Source: DASZUC01 sp035547775
GTDB lineage: Bacteria; Patescibacteriota; Saccharimonadia; Saccharimonadales; UBA4665
DNA length: 17,056 nucleotides
Reading direction: 5' to 3'
NCBI GenBank assembly: GCA_035547775.1
Contig: DASZUC010000008.1
Span: 1 to 17,056 of the forward strand
Shown piece by piece: positions 1 through 6,340 of this stretch; positions within the stretch are counted from its first letter, which is position 1; each line of letters starts with the position of its first letter. The notes beneath the pieces were generated by a model. The model saw only the letters and a program-made list of their open reading frames with translations. It searched no databases and was not told where the DNA came from. Position numbers and translations under genes: made by a program.

Positions 1-427
1 TAATAACGGTGCCGATCTTGTCTTCGTACTCAGCCATGACGATTTCACGCTCAGCTTCGCGGAGACGCTGCAAAATCACTTGCTTAGCAGTTTGAGCCGC
101 CACCCGACCAAATTCTTGAGCCTTTTGGTGAATTTCGACGGTTTCGCCAACTTTGGCGTTCTTGCGCACCACTTGGGCGTCTTTTAGGCTGATCTCAAAA
201 GCGTCGTTGTCAACTTCATCAACCACTTCTTTAGCCACATAAACATCAACGTCACCGTTGTTCAGATTCATTTGCACGCGAATTTCTTGCTCGCGGTCAC
301 CATAATCACGGCGATAAGCCGCAGCTAAAGCCTGCTCCACAACTTCTTTCACGCTGTCTTCTGGTAAGTTCTTTTCTTCAGCAATGGCCTTGATGGCGAC
401 TGCTAATTGTTTAAAATCCATGTCCAT
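1..427 (-). CDS. nusA: Transcription termination/antitermination factor NusA, N-terminal part (3' end beyond window)
   Basis: NusA binds RNA polymerase and modulates pausing, intrinsic termination and antitermination. The 142 visible codons start MDMDFKQLAVAIKAIAEEK and carry the N-terminal polymerase-binding domain. The stretch TAKQVILQRLREAER matches the hallmark TAKQVIxQKxREAER of the family. The reading frame is open to base 1, so the S1 and KH domains lie outside the window. The ATG at 427 is chosen because AAAGGA lies seven bases upstream; an in-frame ATG at 421 is less well placed. It is one of the few genes here with a true leader (about 80 nt) and a Shine-Dalgarno site. A promoter and a terminator-like hairpin precede it. 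Identification is secure from sequence; regulation is inferred. Confidence 0.95.
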   Translation of the reverse strand, partial: MDMDFKQLAVAIKAIAEEKNLPEDSVKEVVEQALAAAYRRDYGDREQEIRVQMNLNNGDVDVYVAKEVVDEVDNDAFEISLKDAQVVRKNAKVGETVEIHQKAQEFGRVAAQTAKQVILQRLREAEREIVMAEYEDKIGTVI

Positions 428-475
428 AGATTTTTCCTTTCTTATTGAGTTCCAAATTGTTAGGGTCTTCTCACG

Positions 476-500
476 AAAAAATCCGACCTGCCGGCCGGAT
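476..500 (-). terminator. Terminator-like hairpin in the nusA leader (possible attenuator)
   Basis: Read on the minus strand, bases 500-493 pair with 488-481 to give an 8-bp stem with one G-U pair and a GGCA loop. Five U follow directly (480-476). It lies between the predicted nusA transcription start (about 505) and the nusA ATG (427), so it cannot simply be the terminator of an upstream gene: the next gene upstream runs the other way. An attenuator, or a 5' stabilising hairpin, are the two readings. Confidence 0.6.
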
Positions 501-512
501 CTGACAGCCCTT

Positions 513-541
513 ATTATAATTAAGTAGGCTGCGAGAGTCAA
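513..541 (-). promoter_or_regulatory. nusA promoter
   Basis: On the minus strand TTGACT (541-536) and TATAAT (518-513) are separated by 17 bases, close to the sigma-70 consensus. Predicted start is near 505, a few bases before the leader hairpin. The -10 lies in the palindrome ATTATAAT, so a -10 also reads on the plus strand. Confidence 0.75.
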
Positions 542-570
542 TCGACAAGCCCTTCACCTCTTGATAGACT
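542..570 (+). promoter_or_regulatory. Promoter of the M1 aminopeptidase gene
   Basis: TCGACA (542-547) and TAGACT (565-570) are spaced by 17 bases. The predicted start falls 1-2 bases before the ATG at 579, giving a leaderless or nearly leaderless mRNA. The -35 directly abuts the nusA -35 (536-541) on the other strand. Confidence 0.5.
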
Positions 571-578
571 AGATGTTA

Positions 579-3134
579 ATGAGCAAAAATGTCACGCGCC
601 TATACGCCCAATTCCAACCGGAACACTACAATCTAGAGCTTAATCTTGATCGTGAAGCCTTGCGCTTCACGGGCACCGTAACCATTCGTGGCAAAAAAGT
701 CGGCCGGCCAAGCCAACGGCTAACCTTTCATCAAAAAGACTTAACAATCACCAACGTCGAAGTCGTCAAACACGATAAACAGGGTGATCAAACGGTCGAA
801 ATTAGGCGCATCAACACCCAGAAGAGTTTTGACGAAGTGCGGCTGCACGCCGCCAACATGATATACCCCGGCAACTATACCGTTACCTTAGTCTTCGAAG
901 GCGAAATAACCAGGCCGATGAACGGTATTTACCCCTGTTTCTTCAAGCAAGACGGCATCGAGAAGAAACTGATTGCCACCCAATTCGAAAGCCACCATGC
1001 CCGCGAAGCTTTCCCGTGCATCGACGAGCCAGAAGCGAAAGCCACGTTCGATCTCACCCTCATCACGCCGGCCGGCGAAACCGTCATTGCCAATACGCCA
1101 GTCAAAGCCGAATCAACCGAGGGCAACCAGGCACATACCACGTTTGAGACGACGCCGAAAATGTCGACCTATCTGTTGGCCTTCGTGTTGGGCGAACTAA
1201 AAAGCTTAGAGGCCACCACCAAAGATGGCACCCTCGTGCGAACCTTCGCTACGCCCGAGCAGGTAGCGCACACCCAATTTGCACTGGACTGCGCTATTAA
1301 AACCCTCGAGTTCTATAACGAGTACTTCGATACGCCTTACCCCTTGCCGAAATGTGACTTCATCGCACTACCCGACTTTGCCTCGGGCGCTATGGAAAAC
1401 TGGGGTTGTATCACTTTCCGCGAGCAAGCCCTATTGGTCGACGAGGCCAACACCAGCCTCAGCCTGAAGCAGTACATCGCCAACGTGATCGCCCACGAGC
1501 TCACCCACCAGTGGTTTGGGAATTTAGTGACCATGCGCTGGTGGACAGATTTGTGGCTCAACGAAAGTTTTGCCAGCTGGATGAGCTACTTGGCTGTCGA
1601 CCATCTCTTCCCGGAGTGGCAAGTGTGGACTCAATTTATTGTCGACGAACAAGGCCTGGCGCTCCGCCAGGACGCCCTCGAGCATACCCACCCCATTGAA
1701 GTCACCGTGCATCACCCCGATGAAATCCGCACTATCTTCGACGTCATTTCCTACGAAAAAGGTGCGAGCGTACTATTAATGCTGCATACCTATCTGGGTG
1801 CCGATGCTTTCCGCGATGGCTTGCGCATCTACTTAAAGCGCCATGCCTACAGCAACACCGATACTATCGACCTCTGGACTGCTCTGGAAGAGGGCTCGAA
1901 GCGACCAGTTCGCGAATTCATGAGCATCTGGACCAGCCAAGCTGGCTATCCGATCGTTCATGCTACAGTCGGCAATCAGCTTAGCTTGCGCCAAGAGCGC
2001 TTTTATTTGAATCCCACAGCCCGCAAACAAGACGCCAGCTGGCCTATTCCACTCTTGCCGACCACTTCACTCAGTCAAGCCACTTTAGAAACGGCCGAAG
2101 CGACGCTGAGCCTTAGCGCGCCTGACCCCACACTGCTCCTCAACCACGACCGCACAGGTTTTTACTTAACTGTCTATGACACCGAACACCTCAAGCGCCT
2201 TGGACAGGCTGTCCAAAATGGTCAACTCGACGATGTCGATCGCCTCGGTCTGTTGAGCGATGCTTTTGAAGCCGCTAAAGCCGGCTACGCCCCCACCGTT
2301 AATGCCTTAAGTCTGCTTGAGCATTACAGGGCCGAAGCTAGCGCCGTGGTGTGGGATGTCATCGCCATGAATCTGGGCGGCATTCGCCTAGCCATGGATG
2401 ACGAAGAACTGCGCATGGCCATGCGACCCTTTACTCGTCAATTAGCCACTCAGCAGCTAGAACGACTGGGCTGGGACGAACAAGAGAGCGACAGCCACTT
2501 CGACCGCTTGCTGCGACCAGTCATTTTGGGTCTGGCTTCCTTTGGCGAAGAGCCAAGTGTCGTCGAAGAAGCCAAAAAGCGCTTTGCGGCTGCCAACAGT
2601 TCAGAAGATATTCACCCTGATCTCCGGGGCGTTGTCTATGGCACCGTCTCTCGACTCGGGGGGGTAACTGAGTTCGATAAGTTGCTGGCCTTCCACAATG
2701 CCAGCCAAAATAGCGAAGAACGCGTAACGCTGACGACGGCACTAACCAATTTTGAGCAACCAGAGCTGATCGAGCGCGCGCTCCTGTTAATTACGAGTGA
2801 AGATGTGCGCCTACAAGATGTTCCGTACTGGATTGCCTACAGCTTTTTGAACCGTCATGCGCGGCGCGCCACCTGGACTTGGCTGACAGAACACTGGGAG
2901 TGGCTCTCCAAGAACCTCGGTCACGATTTAAGCTTTTTCCGTCTGCCCATGTACGCTGGTCGCGTCTTCAGCGACACCTCTTTCCTCCCAGAGTTTACTG
3001 CCTTCTTTGAAGCCCGCTTAACGCCGGCTTTTGACCGACCATTCCAGCAAGCCATCGAGACGATTCAGTGGCAGGCCGCCTGGAAAGAGCGTGACCTAGC
3101 CGCACTCAAGCACTACTTCGAGTCAAAGCACTGA
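579..3134 (+). CDS. M1 family zinc aminopeptidase (PepN/ERAP-like)
   Basis: Cleaves N-terminal residues from peptides, probably supplying amino acids to a cell with limited biosynthesis (inference). Counting from the ATG at 579 (851 aa), the exopeptidase motif GAMEN is at 270-274 and the zinc motif HELTH at 306-310. The third zinc ligand is Glu329 in NESF, exactly 18 residues after the motif, and the catalytic Tyr392 is in SYEKGAS. All key residues are present. The N-terminal beta domain starts YNLELNLD, and the C-terminal half is a helical ERAP1-C-like domain. No signal peptide is seen, so it is probably cytoplasmic. An in-frame ATG at 573 exists; 579 is preferred because the -10 at 565-570 would place the transcript start just before it and no Shine-Dalgarno site is present. 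No terminator follows. Confidence 0.95.
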   Translation: MSKNVTRLYAQFQPEHYNLELNLDREALRFTGTVTIRGKKVGRPSQRLTFHQKDLTITNVEVVKHDKQGDQTVEIRRINTQKSFDEVRLHAANMIYPGNYTVTLVFEGEITRPMNGIYPCFFKQDGIEKKLIATQFESHHAREAFPCIDEPEAKATFDLTLITPAGETVIANTPVKAESTEGNQAHTTFETTPKMSTYLLAFVLGELKSLEATTKDGTLVRTFATPEQVAHTQFALDCAIKTLEFYNEYFDTPYPLPKCDFIALPDFASGAMENWGCITFREQALLVDEANTSLSLKQYIANVIAHELTHQWFGNLVTMRWWTDLWLNESFASWMSYLAVDHLFPEWQVWTQFIVDEQGLALRQDALEHTHPIEVTVHHPDEIRTIFDVISYEKGASVLLMLHTYLGADAFRDGLRIYLKRHAYSNTDTIDLWTALEEGSKRPVREFMSIWTSQAGYPIVHATVGNQLSLRQERFYLNPTARKQDASWPIPLLPTTSLSQATLETAEATLSLSAPDPTLLLNHDRTGFYLTVYDTEHLKRLGQAVQNGQLDDVDRLGLLSDAFEAAKAGYAPTVNALSLLEHYRAEASAVVWDVIAMNLGGIRLAMDDEELRMAMRPFTRQLATQQLERLGWDEQESDSHFDRLLRPVILGLASFGEEPSVVEEAKKRFAAANSSEDIHPDLRGVVYGTVSRLGGVTEFDKLLAFHNASQNSEERVTLTTALTNFEQPELIERALLLITSEDVRLQDVPYWIAYSFLNRHARRATWTWLTEHWEWLSKNLGHDLSFFRLPMYAGRVFSDTSFLPEFTAFFEARLTPAFDRPFQQAIETIQWQAAWKERDLAALKHYFESKH

Positions 3135-3208
3135 AACCGAGCAAGATCTAGTAAGTCTCTGTATTCTGGACTATAGTAAATAGAATAGTATATGAAATCC
3201 AAACACAG

Positions 3209-3712
3209 ATGAAACTCTTTCTGCAACGTTTATCTATCGCTGTTTCACGCCTGGGTAGTTCGACCAGCGCGTTTTTACTTTCAATTGCCGTTGTGTTGGT
3301 TTGGCTGATTAGCGGCCCCTACTTTCACTTCTCAGAGAAATGGCTTATCACCATCACGGTTGTGACCGATGTAATTATTTTCGTAATGGTCTTCTCTATC
3401 CAAAATACGCAATTCCGCGACAGCAAAGCGATCCAACTCAAGCTAAACGAGTTAATCGTCGCAGATCAGAAAGCACGTGATACCTTTATCGGCCTGGAGA
3501 CACTCACCGACAGTGAGTTAAGCATGCTCGACGAGGAGTTTAAGCAGCTGCTGGCGCGCATGGATGACCACAGTGCTATGCATAAACTGCACGCCACCAT
3601 TAAACGCGAAAAAGCTCGGCGGCCAACCTTCTACGAGCAAGCTGGACACTTCATGGACAAACTGTTCGAGCCACTCGGTGGCGAGCACCCAGACACTCAT
3701 AAGAAGCGCTAG
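3209..3712 (+). CDS. Low-affinity iron permease family protein
   Basis: A 167-aa membrane protein with two hydrophobic helices at about residues 19-37 and 44-64. They are followed by IQNTQFRDSKAIQLKLNELI (64-83), the typical signature of the bacterial family related to the yeast low-affinity Fe(II) transporter. The remaining C-terminal half is soluble and charged. The family name is established, but transport by two-helix bacterial members is not well shown, so the substrate is uncertain. The start ATG has no Shine-Dalgarno site. AT-rich hexamers such as TAGTAT (3186-3191) could be a -10 with a leader of about 11 nt. The stop codon shares the palindrome CTAG with the stop of yraN on the other strand. 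Confidence 0.8.
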   Translation: MKLFLQRLSIAVSRLGSSTSAFLLSIAVVLVWLISGPYFHFSEKWLITITVVTDVIIFVMVFSIQNTQFRDSKAIQLKLNELIVADQKARDTFIGLETLTDSELSMLDEEFKQLLARMDDHSAMHKLHATIKREKARRPTFYEQAGHFMDKLFEPLGGEHPDTHKKR

Positions 3713-4056
3713 AAGGCGTTATCTATAAAACTCATAATAGTGTATGTTGGACCGGCCAGTTCGATAGCCGCCAGACTGTGTTCGCCAGGATACTTTTCTT
3801 CTTCTACCCACATCTCAGCGGCCCGTTGCATGTGTCGAAGCTTAGTCGGGGTAATCGCTTCGAGTCCGCCGCCCTGATCGTGGCTGGCTCGATATTTTAC
3901 TTCCACGAAGTACACCACGTCGCCTTTACGAGCGATAATGTCGACTTCGGCCTGAGGCCGTCGCCAGTTTTGCTCAATAATTTTGTAGCCGCGCATTTCC
4001 AAATACACTTTGGCAGCTTGTTCGGCTTTGCGACCAATGTCAGTCGTTGATCTCAT
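3709..4056 (-). CDS. yraN: YraN family (UPF0102) nuclease-fold protein
   Basis: A 115-aa protein of the UPF0102/YraN family, which has the fold of PD-(D/E)XK nucleases (Holliday-resolvase-like). Visible conserved positions are G8 and E12 in IGRKAEQ, N30 and R32, then E37 and D39 in AEVDII, and E52 and K54 in FVEVKYR; these form the putative metal site. Its cellular role is unsettled. Its ATG overlaps the rnhB TGA as ATGA, so the two are probably translationally coupled. rnhB-yraN adjacency is common in bacteria. A TGG-extended -10 (TACAAT, 4068-4063) lies exactly six bases before the ATG inside rnhB, so it may also have its own leaderless transcript. Confidence 0.9.
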   Translation of the reverse strand: MRSTTDIGRKAEQAAKVYLEMRGYKIIEQNWRRPQAEVDIIARKGDVVYFVEVKYRASHDQGGGLEAITPTKLRHMQRAAEMWVEEEKYPGEHSLAAIELAGPTYTIMSFIDNAF

Positions 4057-4622
4057 GCTTGTATTGTACCAAGCAAGGCCCGCACAGGCTTGTAGGATAG
4101 GCGGTGCTGATCACAGACACCATAGGCGACTAACTTAGCCCGGTGCAACGCCGTGCCGTAGCCAACATGTTTGGCAAATTCATACACCGTGTAGGCGGAG
4201 CCAAGCTCGGCCATGTACCGATCGCGTGCCACCTTAGCTACAATGCTGGCGGCACTGACGGCTGACACACTGGCATCAGCTTTAATAACTGCTTGGGCTC
4301 GTGGATCCTGGGGGAAGAAATTATAGTTGCCATCGATAACGAGCTCATCAAACGCAACTGCGATTTGTTCCAGGGCGCACTGCATTGCCAAGCGCACCGC
4401 TTCCGTCAGGCCCAAGTTATCGACTTCCGCCGGTGCCACCCAGCCCAAACCCACCGCTAAGGCTTGCTGATGAATCAGCGCTGCTAGCGTTTCGCGCTGA
4501 GCTTTACTGAGCTGCTTGGAGTCTTTCAGGCCGGGAATTGGGACAGCCAGTGCCACCGCCCCGGCCACCACTGGCCCAGCCCAAGCTCCCCGCCCAACTT
4601 CATCGACTCCAACGATGGTCAT
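4053..4622 (-). CDS. rnhB: Ribonuclease HII
   Basis: Removes ribonucleotides and RNA from RNA/DNA hybrids during replication and repair. From the ATG at 4622 the protein has 189 aa and begins MTIVGVDEVGRGAWAGP. It carries the type 2 acidic residues D7, E8, D97 (VIDGN) and D116 (KADASVSAVSAASI), plus the GRG motif at 10-12. The frame stays open upstream to an ATG at 4733, but that adds 37 residues with no family resemblance and crosses the divergent promoter. The start at 4622 has TACAAT six bases upstream and fits the family N-terminus. It is followed directly by yraN. Confidence 0.95.
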   Translation of the reverse strand: MTIVGVDEVGRGAWAGPVVAGAVALAVPIPGLKDSKQLSKAQRETLAALIHQQALAVGLGWVAPAEVDNLGLTEAVRLAMQCALEQIAVAFDELVIDGNYNFFPQDPRAQAVIKADASVSAVSAASIVAKVARDRYMAELGSAYTVYEFAKHVGYGTALHRAKLVAYGVCDQHRLSYKPVRALLGTIQA

Positions 4623-4628
4623 ATATCT

Positions 4629-4634
4629 ATTGTA
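4629..4634 (-). promoter_or_regulatory. -10 element of rnhB (leaderless)
   Basis: TACAAT on the minus strand ends six bases before the rnhB ATG at 4622, so transcription is predicted to begin on the start codon. No good -35 is visible. It lies beside the divergent promoter of the small-membrane-protein operon, so the two polymerase sites probably interfere. Confidence 0.4.
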
Positions 4635-4639
4635 GCTGG

Positions 4640-4668
4640 TTGTAATTTCTATCATTTTCTGGTATGAT
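4640..4668 (+). promoter_or_regulatory. Promoter of the small-membrane-protein operon
   Basis: TTGTAA (4640-4645) and TATGAT (4663-4668) are 17 bases apart, and TGG directly before the -10 makes it an extended -10. Predicted start is near 4676, leaving a leader of about 56 nt with TAGGAG before the first ATG. Confidence 0.65.
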
Positions 4669-4731
4669 TGCCCCTGTATTCTCCGCTGCAAAGCGTCTTG
4701 AGAATCGAACTTTGACAGAGTAGGAGTACAC

Positions 4732-4803
4732 ATGTTCTGGCCCGGCGTGATCGTGCTGATTGTGGTTGTGCTTATCGGGGCCTATGTCCTCGGTAAGATC
4801 TGA
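4732..4803 (+). CDS. 23-residue single-helix membrane protein, first gene of the operon
   Basis: The reading frame MFWPGVIVLIVVVLIGAYV (then LGKI and stop) is one hydrophobic helix with a short basic end. TAGGAG sits seven bases before the ATG, a better ribosome site than most genes in the window have. It lies just after a strong promoter and 38 bases before the next gene, so it heads the operon. No homologue is recognised. It may be a regulatory or complex-forming mini-protein, or a leader peptide; the sequence alone does not decide. Confidence 0.6.
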   Translation: MFWPGVIVLIVVVLIGAYVLGKI

Positions 4804-4841
4804 CAACCTTTTCCGTTTCAACAGCAAAGGAGCGTGAAGAA

Positions 4842-5126
4842 GTGCATACAGGAGACATTGTAAGTCTGAGCATCGTCGGTTCCTTCACCTGGTTGCTCTG
4901 TGCATACCTAGTGGCCACCGTGATGAGCGAGGACGATATCACCCCAAACTCGCGCTTTTTGCGAGCGTTGATCGTCCTTTTTGGACCAGTGTCTGTGGCC
5001 TTGGCTCTCGTTGTCGTGGTTCTCGCGCTGATTGCCCGCGTCGTACGGGAGATCTGGCAATTCGTCTTCGCTGGTCCCCACAAGACCAAAGAGCCAGCTG
5101 CCCCGATCGAACACGCAGGCGTCTGA
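4842..5126 (+). CDS. Small two-helix membrane protein B (94 aa)
   Basis: Starts at GTG 4842 with AAAGGAG nine bases upstream. One hydrophobic helix spans about residues 6-27. An acidic loop (SEDDITPNSR) follows, then a second helix beginning RALIVLFGPVSVALAL, and a tail with basic residues ending APIEHAGV. The second-helix motif LIVLFGP and the tail recur in neighbouring proteins, suggesting paralogy. The stop overlaps the next start as TGATG. Function unknown. Proteins of this size and form occur in phage genomes, but nothing specific such as a holin can be claimed. Confidence 0.75.
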   Translation: MHTGDIVSLSIVGSFTWLLCAYLVATVMSEDDITPNSRFLRALIVLFGPVSVALALVVVVLALIARVVREIWQFVFAGPHKTKEPAAPIEHAGV

Positions 5127-5446
5127 TGGATGCCGTCGACATTACCATGCTGATTTACTTCAGCTGCGTCGGCGCCATTCTGTGGTTTGGCGCTTCATGG
5201 CATGTCGCCCACCAGATTCAAACAGGCGCCATGCAGCACCGACTCGTTCAGCAATCTCGTAGCGTTCGCGCAACATTGATTGTTCTGAGCCCCTTTACCC
5301 AGCTCGTGCGAGGCATCGGACTAGCTCTGCAACTCATTAGCGGCGTAGCCATATTGGCCATGAAGACCATGTACGGTGCCATCGTTGGTCCCGCAACACC
5401 ATCGGCGCAACCGAGCGCCCCAATCGAACACGGAGGTGTCCTGTGA
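5126..5446 (+). CDS. Small two-helix membrane protein C (106 aa)
   Basis: Starts at the ATG overlapping the stop of gene B, so coupled translation is likely; only a weak GCAGG site precedes it. Hydrophobic segments lie at about residues 5-25 and 48-85, separated by a polar loop with His and Gln. The second segment begins RATLIVLSPF, resembling RALIVLFGPV of gene B. The C-terminus APIEHGGVL nearly repeats APIEHAGV of gene B. The codons of that tail also contain GGAGG, the ribosome site for the next gene. Function unknown; probably a diverged tandem duplicate of gene B. Confidence 0.75.
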   Translation: MDAVDITMLIYFSCVGAILWFGASWHVAHQIQTGAMQHRLVQQSRSVRATLIVLSPFTQLVRGIGLALQLISGVAILAMKTMYGAIVGPATPSAQPSAPIEHGGVL

Positions 5447-5706
5447 GCACGAGCTCCCTGGTGACCCTTGTGGTCTTGCACGTCATCTCGGCAGTGAGTG
5501 CGTTCGTCATGATCGCCGACATACCGCCGTACCGACGCAAGGTCACAAAGCACCTACCGGTCAGAATCACCCTTGTGTTGGGTGGTCTGCTGACTGCTGT
5601 AGGTGGCATCATCTTCCTGATCGGTGTCCTGATCGTGGAGATGTTCCCTGACTGCGCCCAGAGCGTGCGGAGCACCTACCGGAATTTCATAGCGGACTCG
5701 TCCTAA
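5443..5706 (+). CDS. Small two-helix membrane protein D (87 aa)
   Basis: Starts at GTG 5443 within GTGA, overlapping the stop of gene C by four bases, with GGAGG upstream. Helices span about residues 6-25 and 41-64. They are separated by a short basic loop (PPYRRKVTKH), unlike the acidic loops of genes B and E, so its topology may be inverted. The C-terminal tail after the second helix is polar and contains one Cys. The stop TAA forms part of the Shine-Dalgarno site (TAAGGAG) of the next gene. No family recognised. Confidence 0.7.
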   Translation: MSTSSLVTLVVLHVISAVSAFVMIADIPPYRRKVTKHLPVRITLVLGGLLTAVGGIIFLIGVLIVEMFPDCAQSVRSTYRNFIADSS

Positions 5707-5716
5707 GGAGACCGTC

Positions 5717-5941
5717 ATGTGGCTTTTTGTTGGTGCTGCCATCTACCTATTCGGCTTTTTCACGTCCATTACTATTTGGGCGGAGCACGACAAGGCCGAT
5801 TGGGGTTACGAAGGCGAAGCGGCAACCGCTGTCATACTGTCCCTCATGTGGCCAGTTGTAGCAGTGCTCGCACTTGCTTACCAGGTCGACAAAGGTTTAC
5901 GCCGCGCGATTCGCGCTGTTGTGAACCTGCTAGTCAGGTAG
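5717..5941 (+). CDS. Small two-helix membrane protein E with basic amphipathic tail (74 aa)
   Basis: AAGGAG lies six bases before the ATG. The first helix is MWLFVGAAIYLFGFFTSITI, followed by an acidic loop (AEHDKADWGYEGEA). The second helix is AVILSLMWPVVAVLALAY, and the tail DKGLRRAIRAVVNLLVR should form a basic amphipathic helix on the inner membrane face. By the positive-inside rule both ends face the cytoplasm. The LSLMWPVV motif parallels LIVLFGPV and LIISLFLGPF of genes B and F. Small membrane proteins with a WP at the second helix are, as I recall, common in phages. Function unknown. Confidence 0.75.
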   Translation: MWLFVGAAIYLFGFFTSITIWAEHDKADWGYEGEAATAVILSLMWPVVAVLALAYQVDKGLRRAIRAVVNLLVR

Positions 5942-5954
5942 GAGGTAAAGCATC

Positions 5955-6146
5955 GTGACGCTATTGGTATCCAGCGTTTTGCTGGCACTTTTTAGCCTCA
6001 GCTACATCCGCATTGTGGTACTGCTGTTCAAGAACGAACCGGATATCCGCATCTCAATCGGCGGCACCCTGATCATCAGCCTCTTCCTGGGGCCATTCAT
6101 CGTTGTGCTGGCGGTTTTTGTGATCGGCGCTCTCGGTTTACTTTAG
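5955..6146 (+). CDS. Small two-helix membrane protein F, last gene of the operon (63 aa)
   Basis: Starts at GTG 5955. A consensus AGGAGGT lies eight bases upstream, overlapping the stop TAG of gene E. Helices cover about residues 3-25 and 33-63. They are separated by a short loop (KNEPDIRIS), and the second begins GGTLIISLFLGPFIVVLAV, like genes B and E. It lacks the soluble tail the others have. Followed by a folded region and a terminator, so it closes the operon. Function unknown. Confidence 0.7.
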   Translation: MTLLVSSVLLALFSLSYIRIVVLLFKNEPDIRISIGGTLIISLFLGPFIVVLAVFVIGALGLL

Positions 6147-6157
6147 CAACACGCGGC

Positions 6158-6224
6158 GGCGGGGACAGACATATGTCTGAAGGAGTGCGTTTGGTTCGTC
6201 CAAACAATAGCTCCCCTCCCCGCT
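6158..6224 (+). other. Predicted three-stem folded RNA in the operon 3' region
   Basis: Bases 6158-6165 can pair with 6217-6224 (8 bp, one G-U). This encloses the palindrome CAGACATATGTCTG (6166-6179). It also encloses a second arm, where 6182-6185 pair with 6211-6214 and 6189-6194 pair with 6200-6205 around a TTCGT loop. Together this is a three-way junction. No U-run follows, so it is not a terminator. I do not recognise it as a known RNA family. The stretch 6147-6295 holds no convincing gene. Confidence 0.4.
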
Positions 6225-6275
6225 CCTTTCCACCTTACTCTACTCTGTCAATCTTACTTGTATGATCCTATTAGG

Positions 6276-6297
6276 CTCCCTCGCAAGGGAGTTTTTT
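6276..6297 (+). terminator. Intrinsic terminator of the small-membrane-protein operon
   Basis: CTCCCT (6276-6281) pairs perfectly with AGGGAG (6286-6291) around a CGCA loop, followed by six T (6292-6297). It lies about 130 bases after the last membrane-protein gene and just before the next gene. Confidence 0.85.
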
Positions 6298-6340
6298 GAT
6301 GCTTGAATTTGCCTACTGCTCGGCGCATACTATGCCCAAC

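Noticed and set aside
515..520. TATAAT on the plus strand as the main aminopeptidase promoter
   Set aside because: No -35 at 16-18 bases and a long leader without a ribosome site. TCGACA-17-TAGACT nearer the gene is better.
3778..4050. 90-codon plus-strand frame opposite yraN
   Set aside because: Antisense shadow of a well-recognised family gene with no independent signals.
4623..4733. N-terminal extension of RNase HII to an ATG at 4733
   Set aside because: The 37 added residues do not resemble the family, and the region holds the divergent operon promoter. The -10 six bases before 4622 supports the shorter form.
6173..6265. 30-codon frame starting MSEGVRLVRPNN in the operon 3' region
   Set aside because: The start lies in the loop of the palindrome hairpin, the peptide is Pro/Ser-rich without features, and it overlaps the folded element. 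Not supported as a gene.
6261..6297. TATGAT (6261-6266) as a promoter whose transcript begins with the 6276-6297 hairpin, parallel to the nusA leader
   Set aside because: No -35 is present, and the hairpin is explained more simply as the terminator of the upstream operon.
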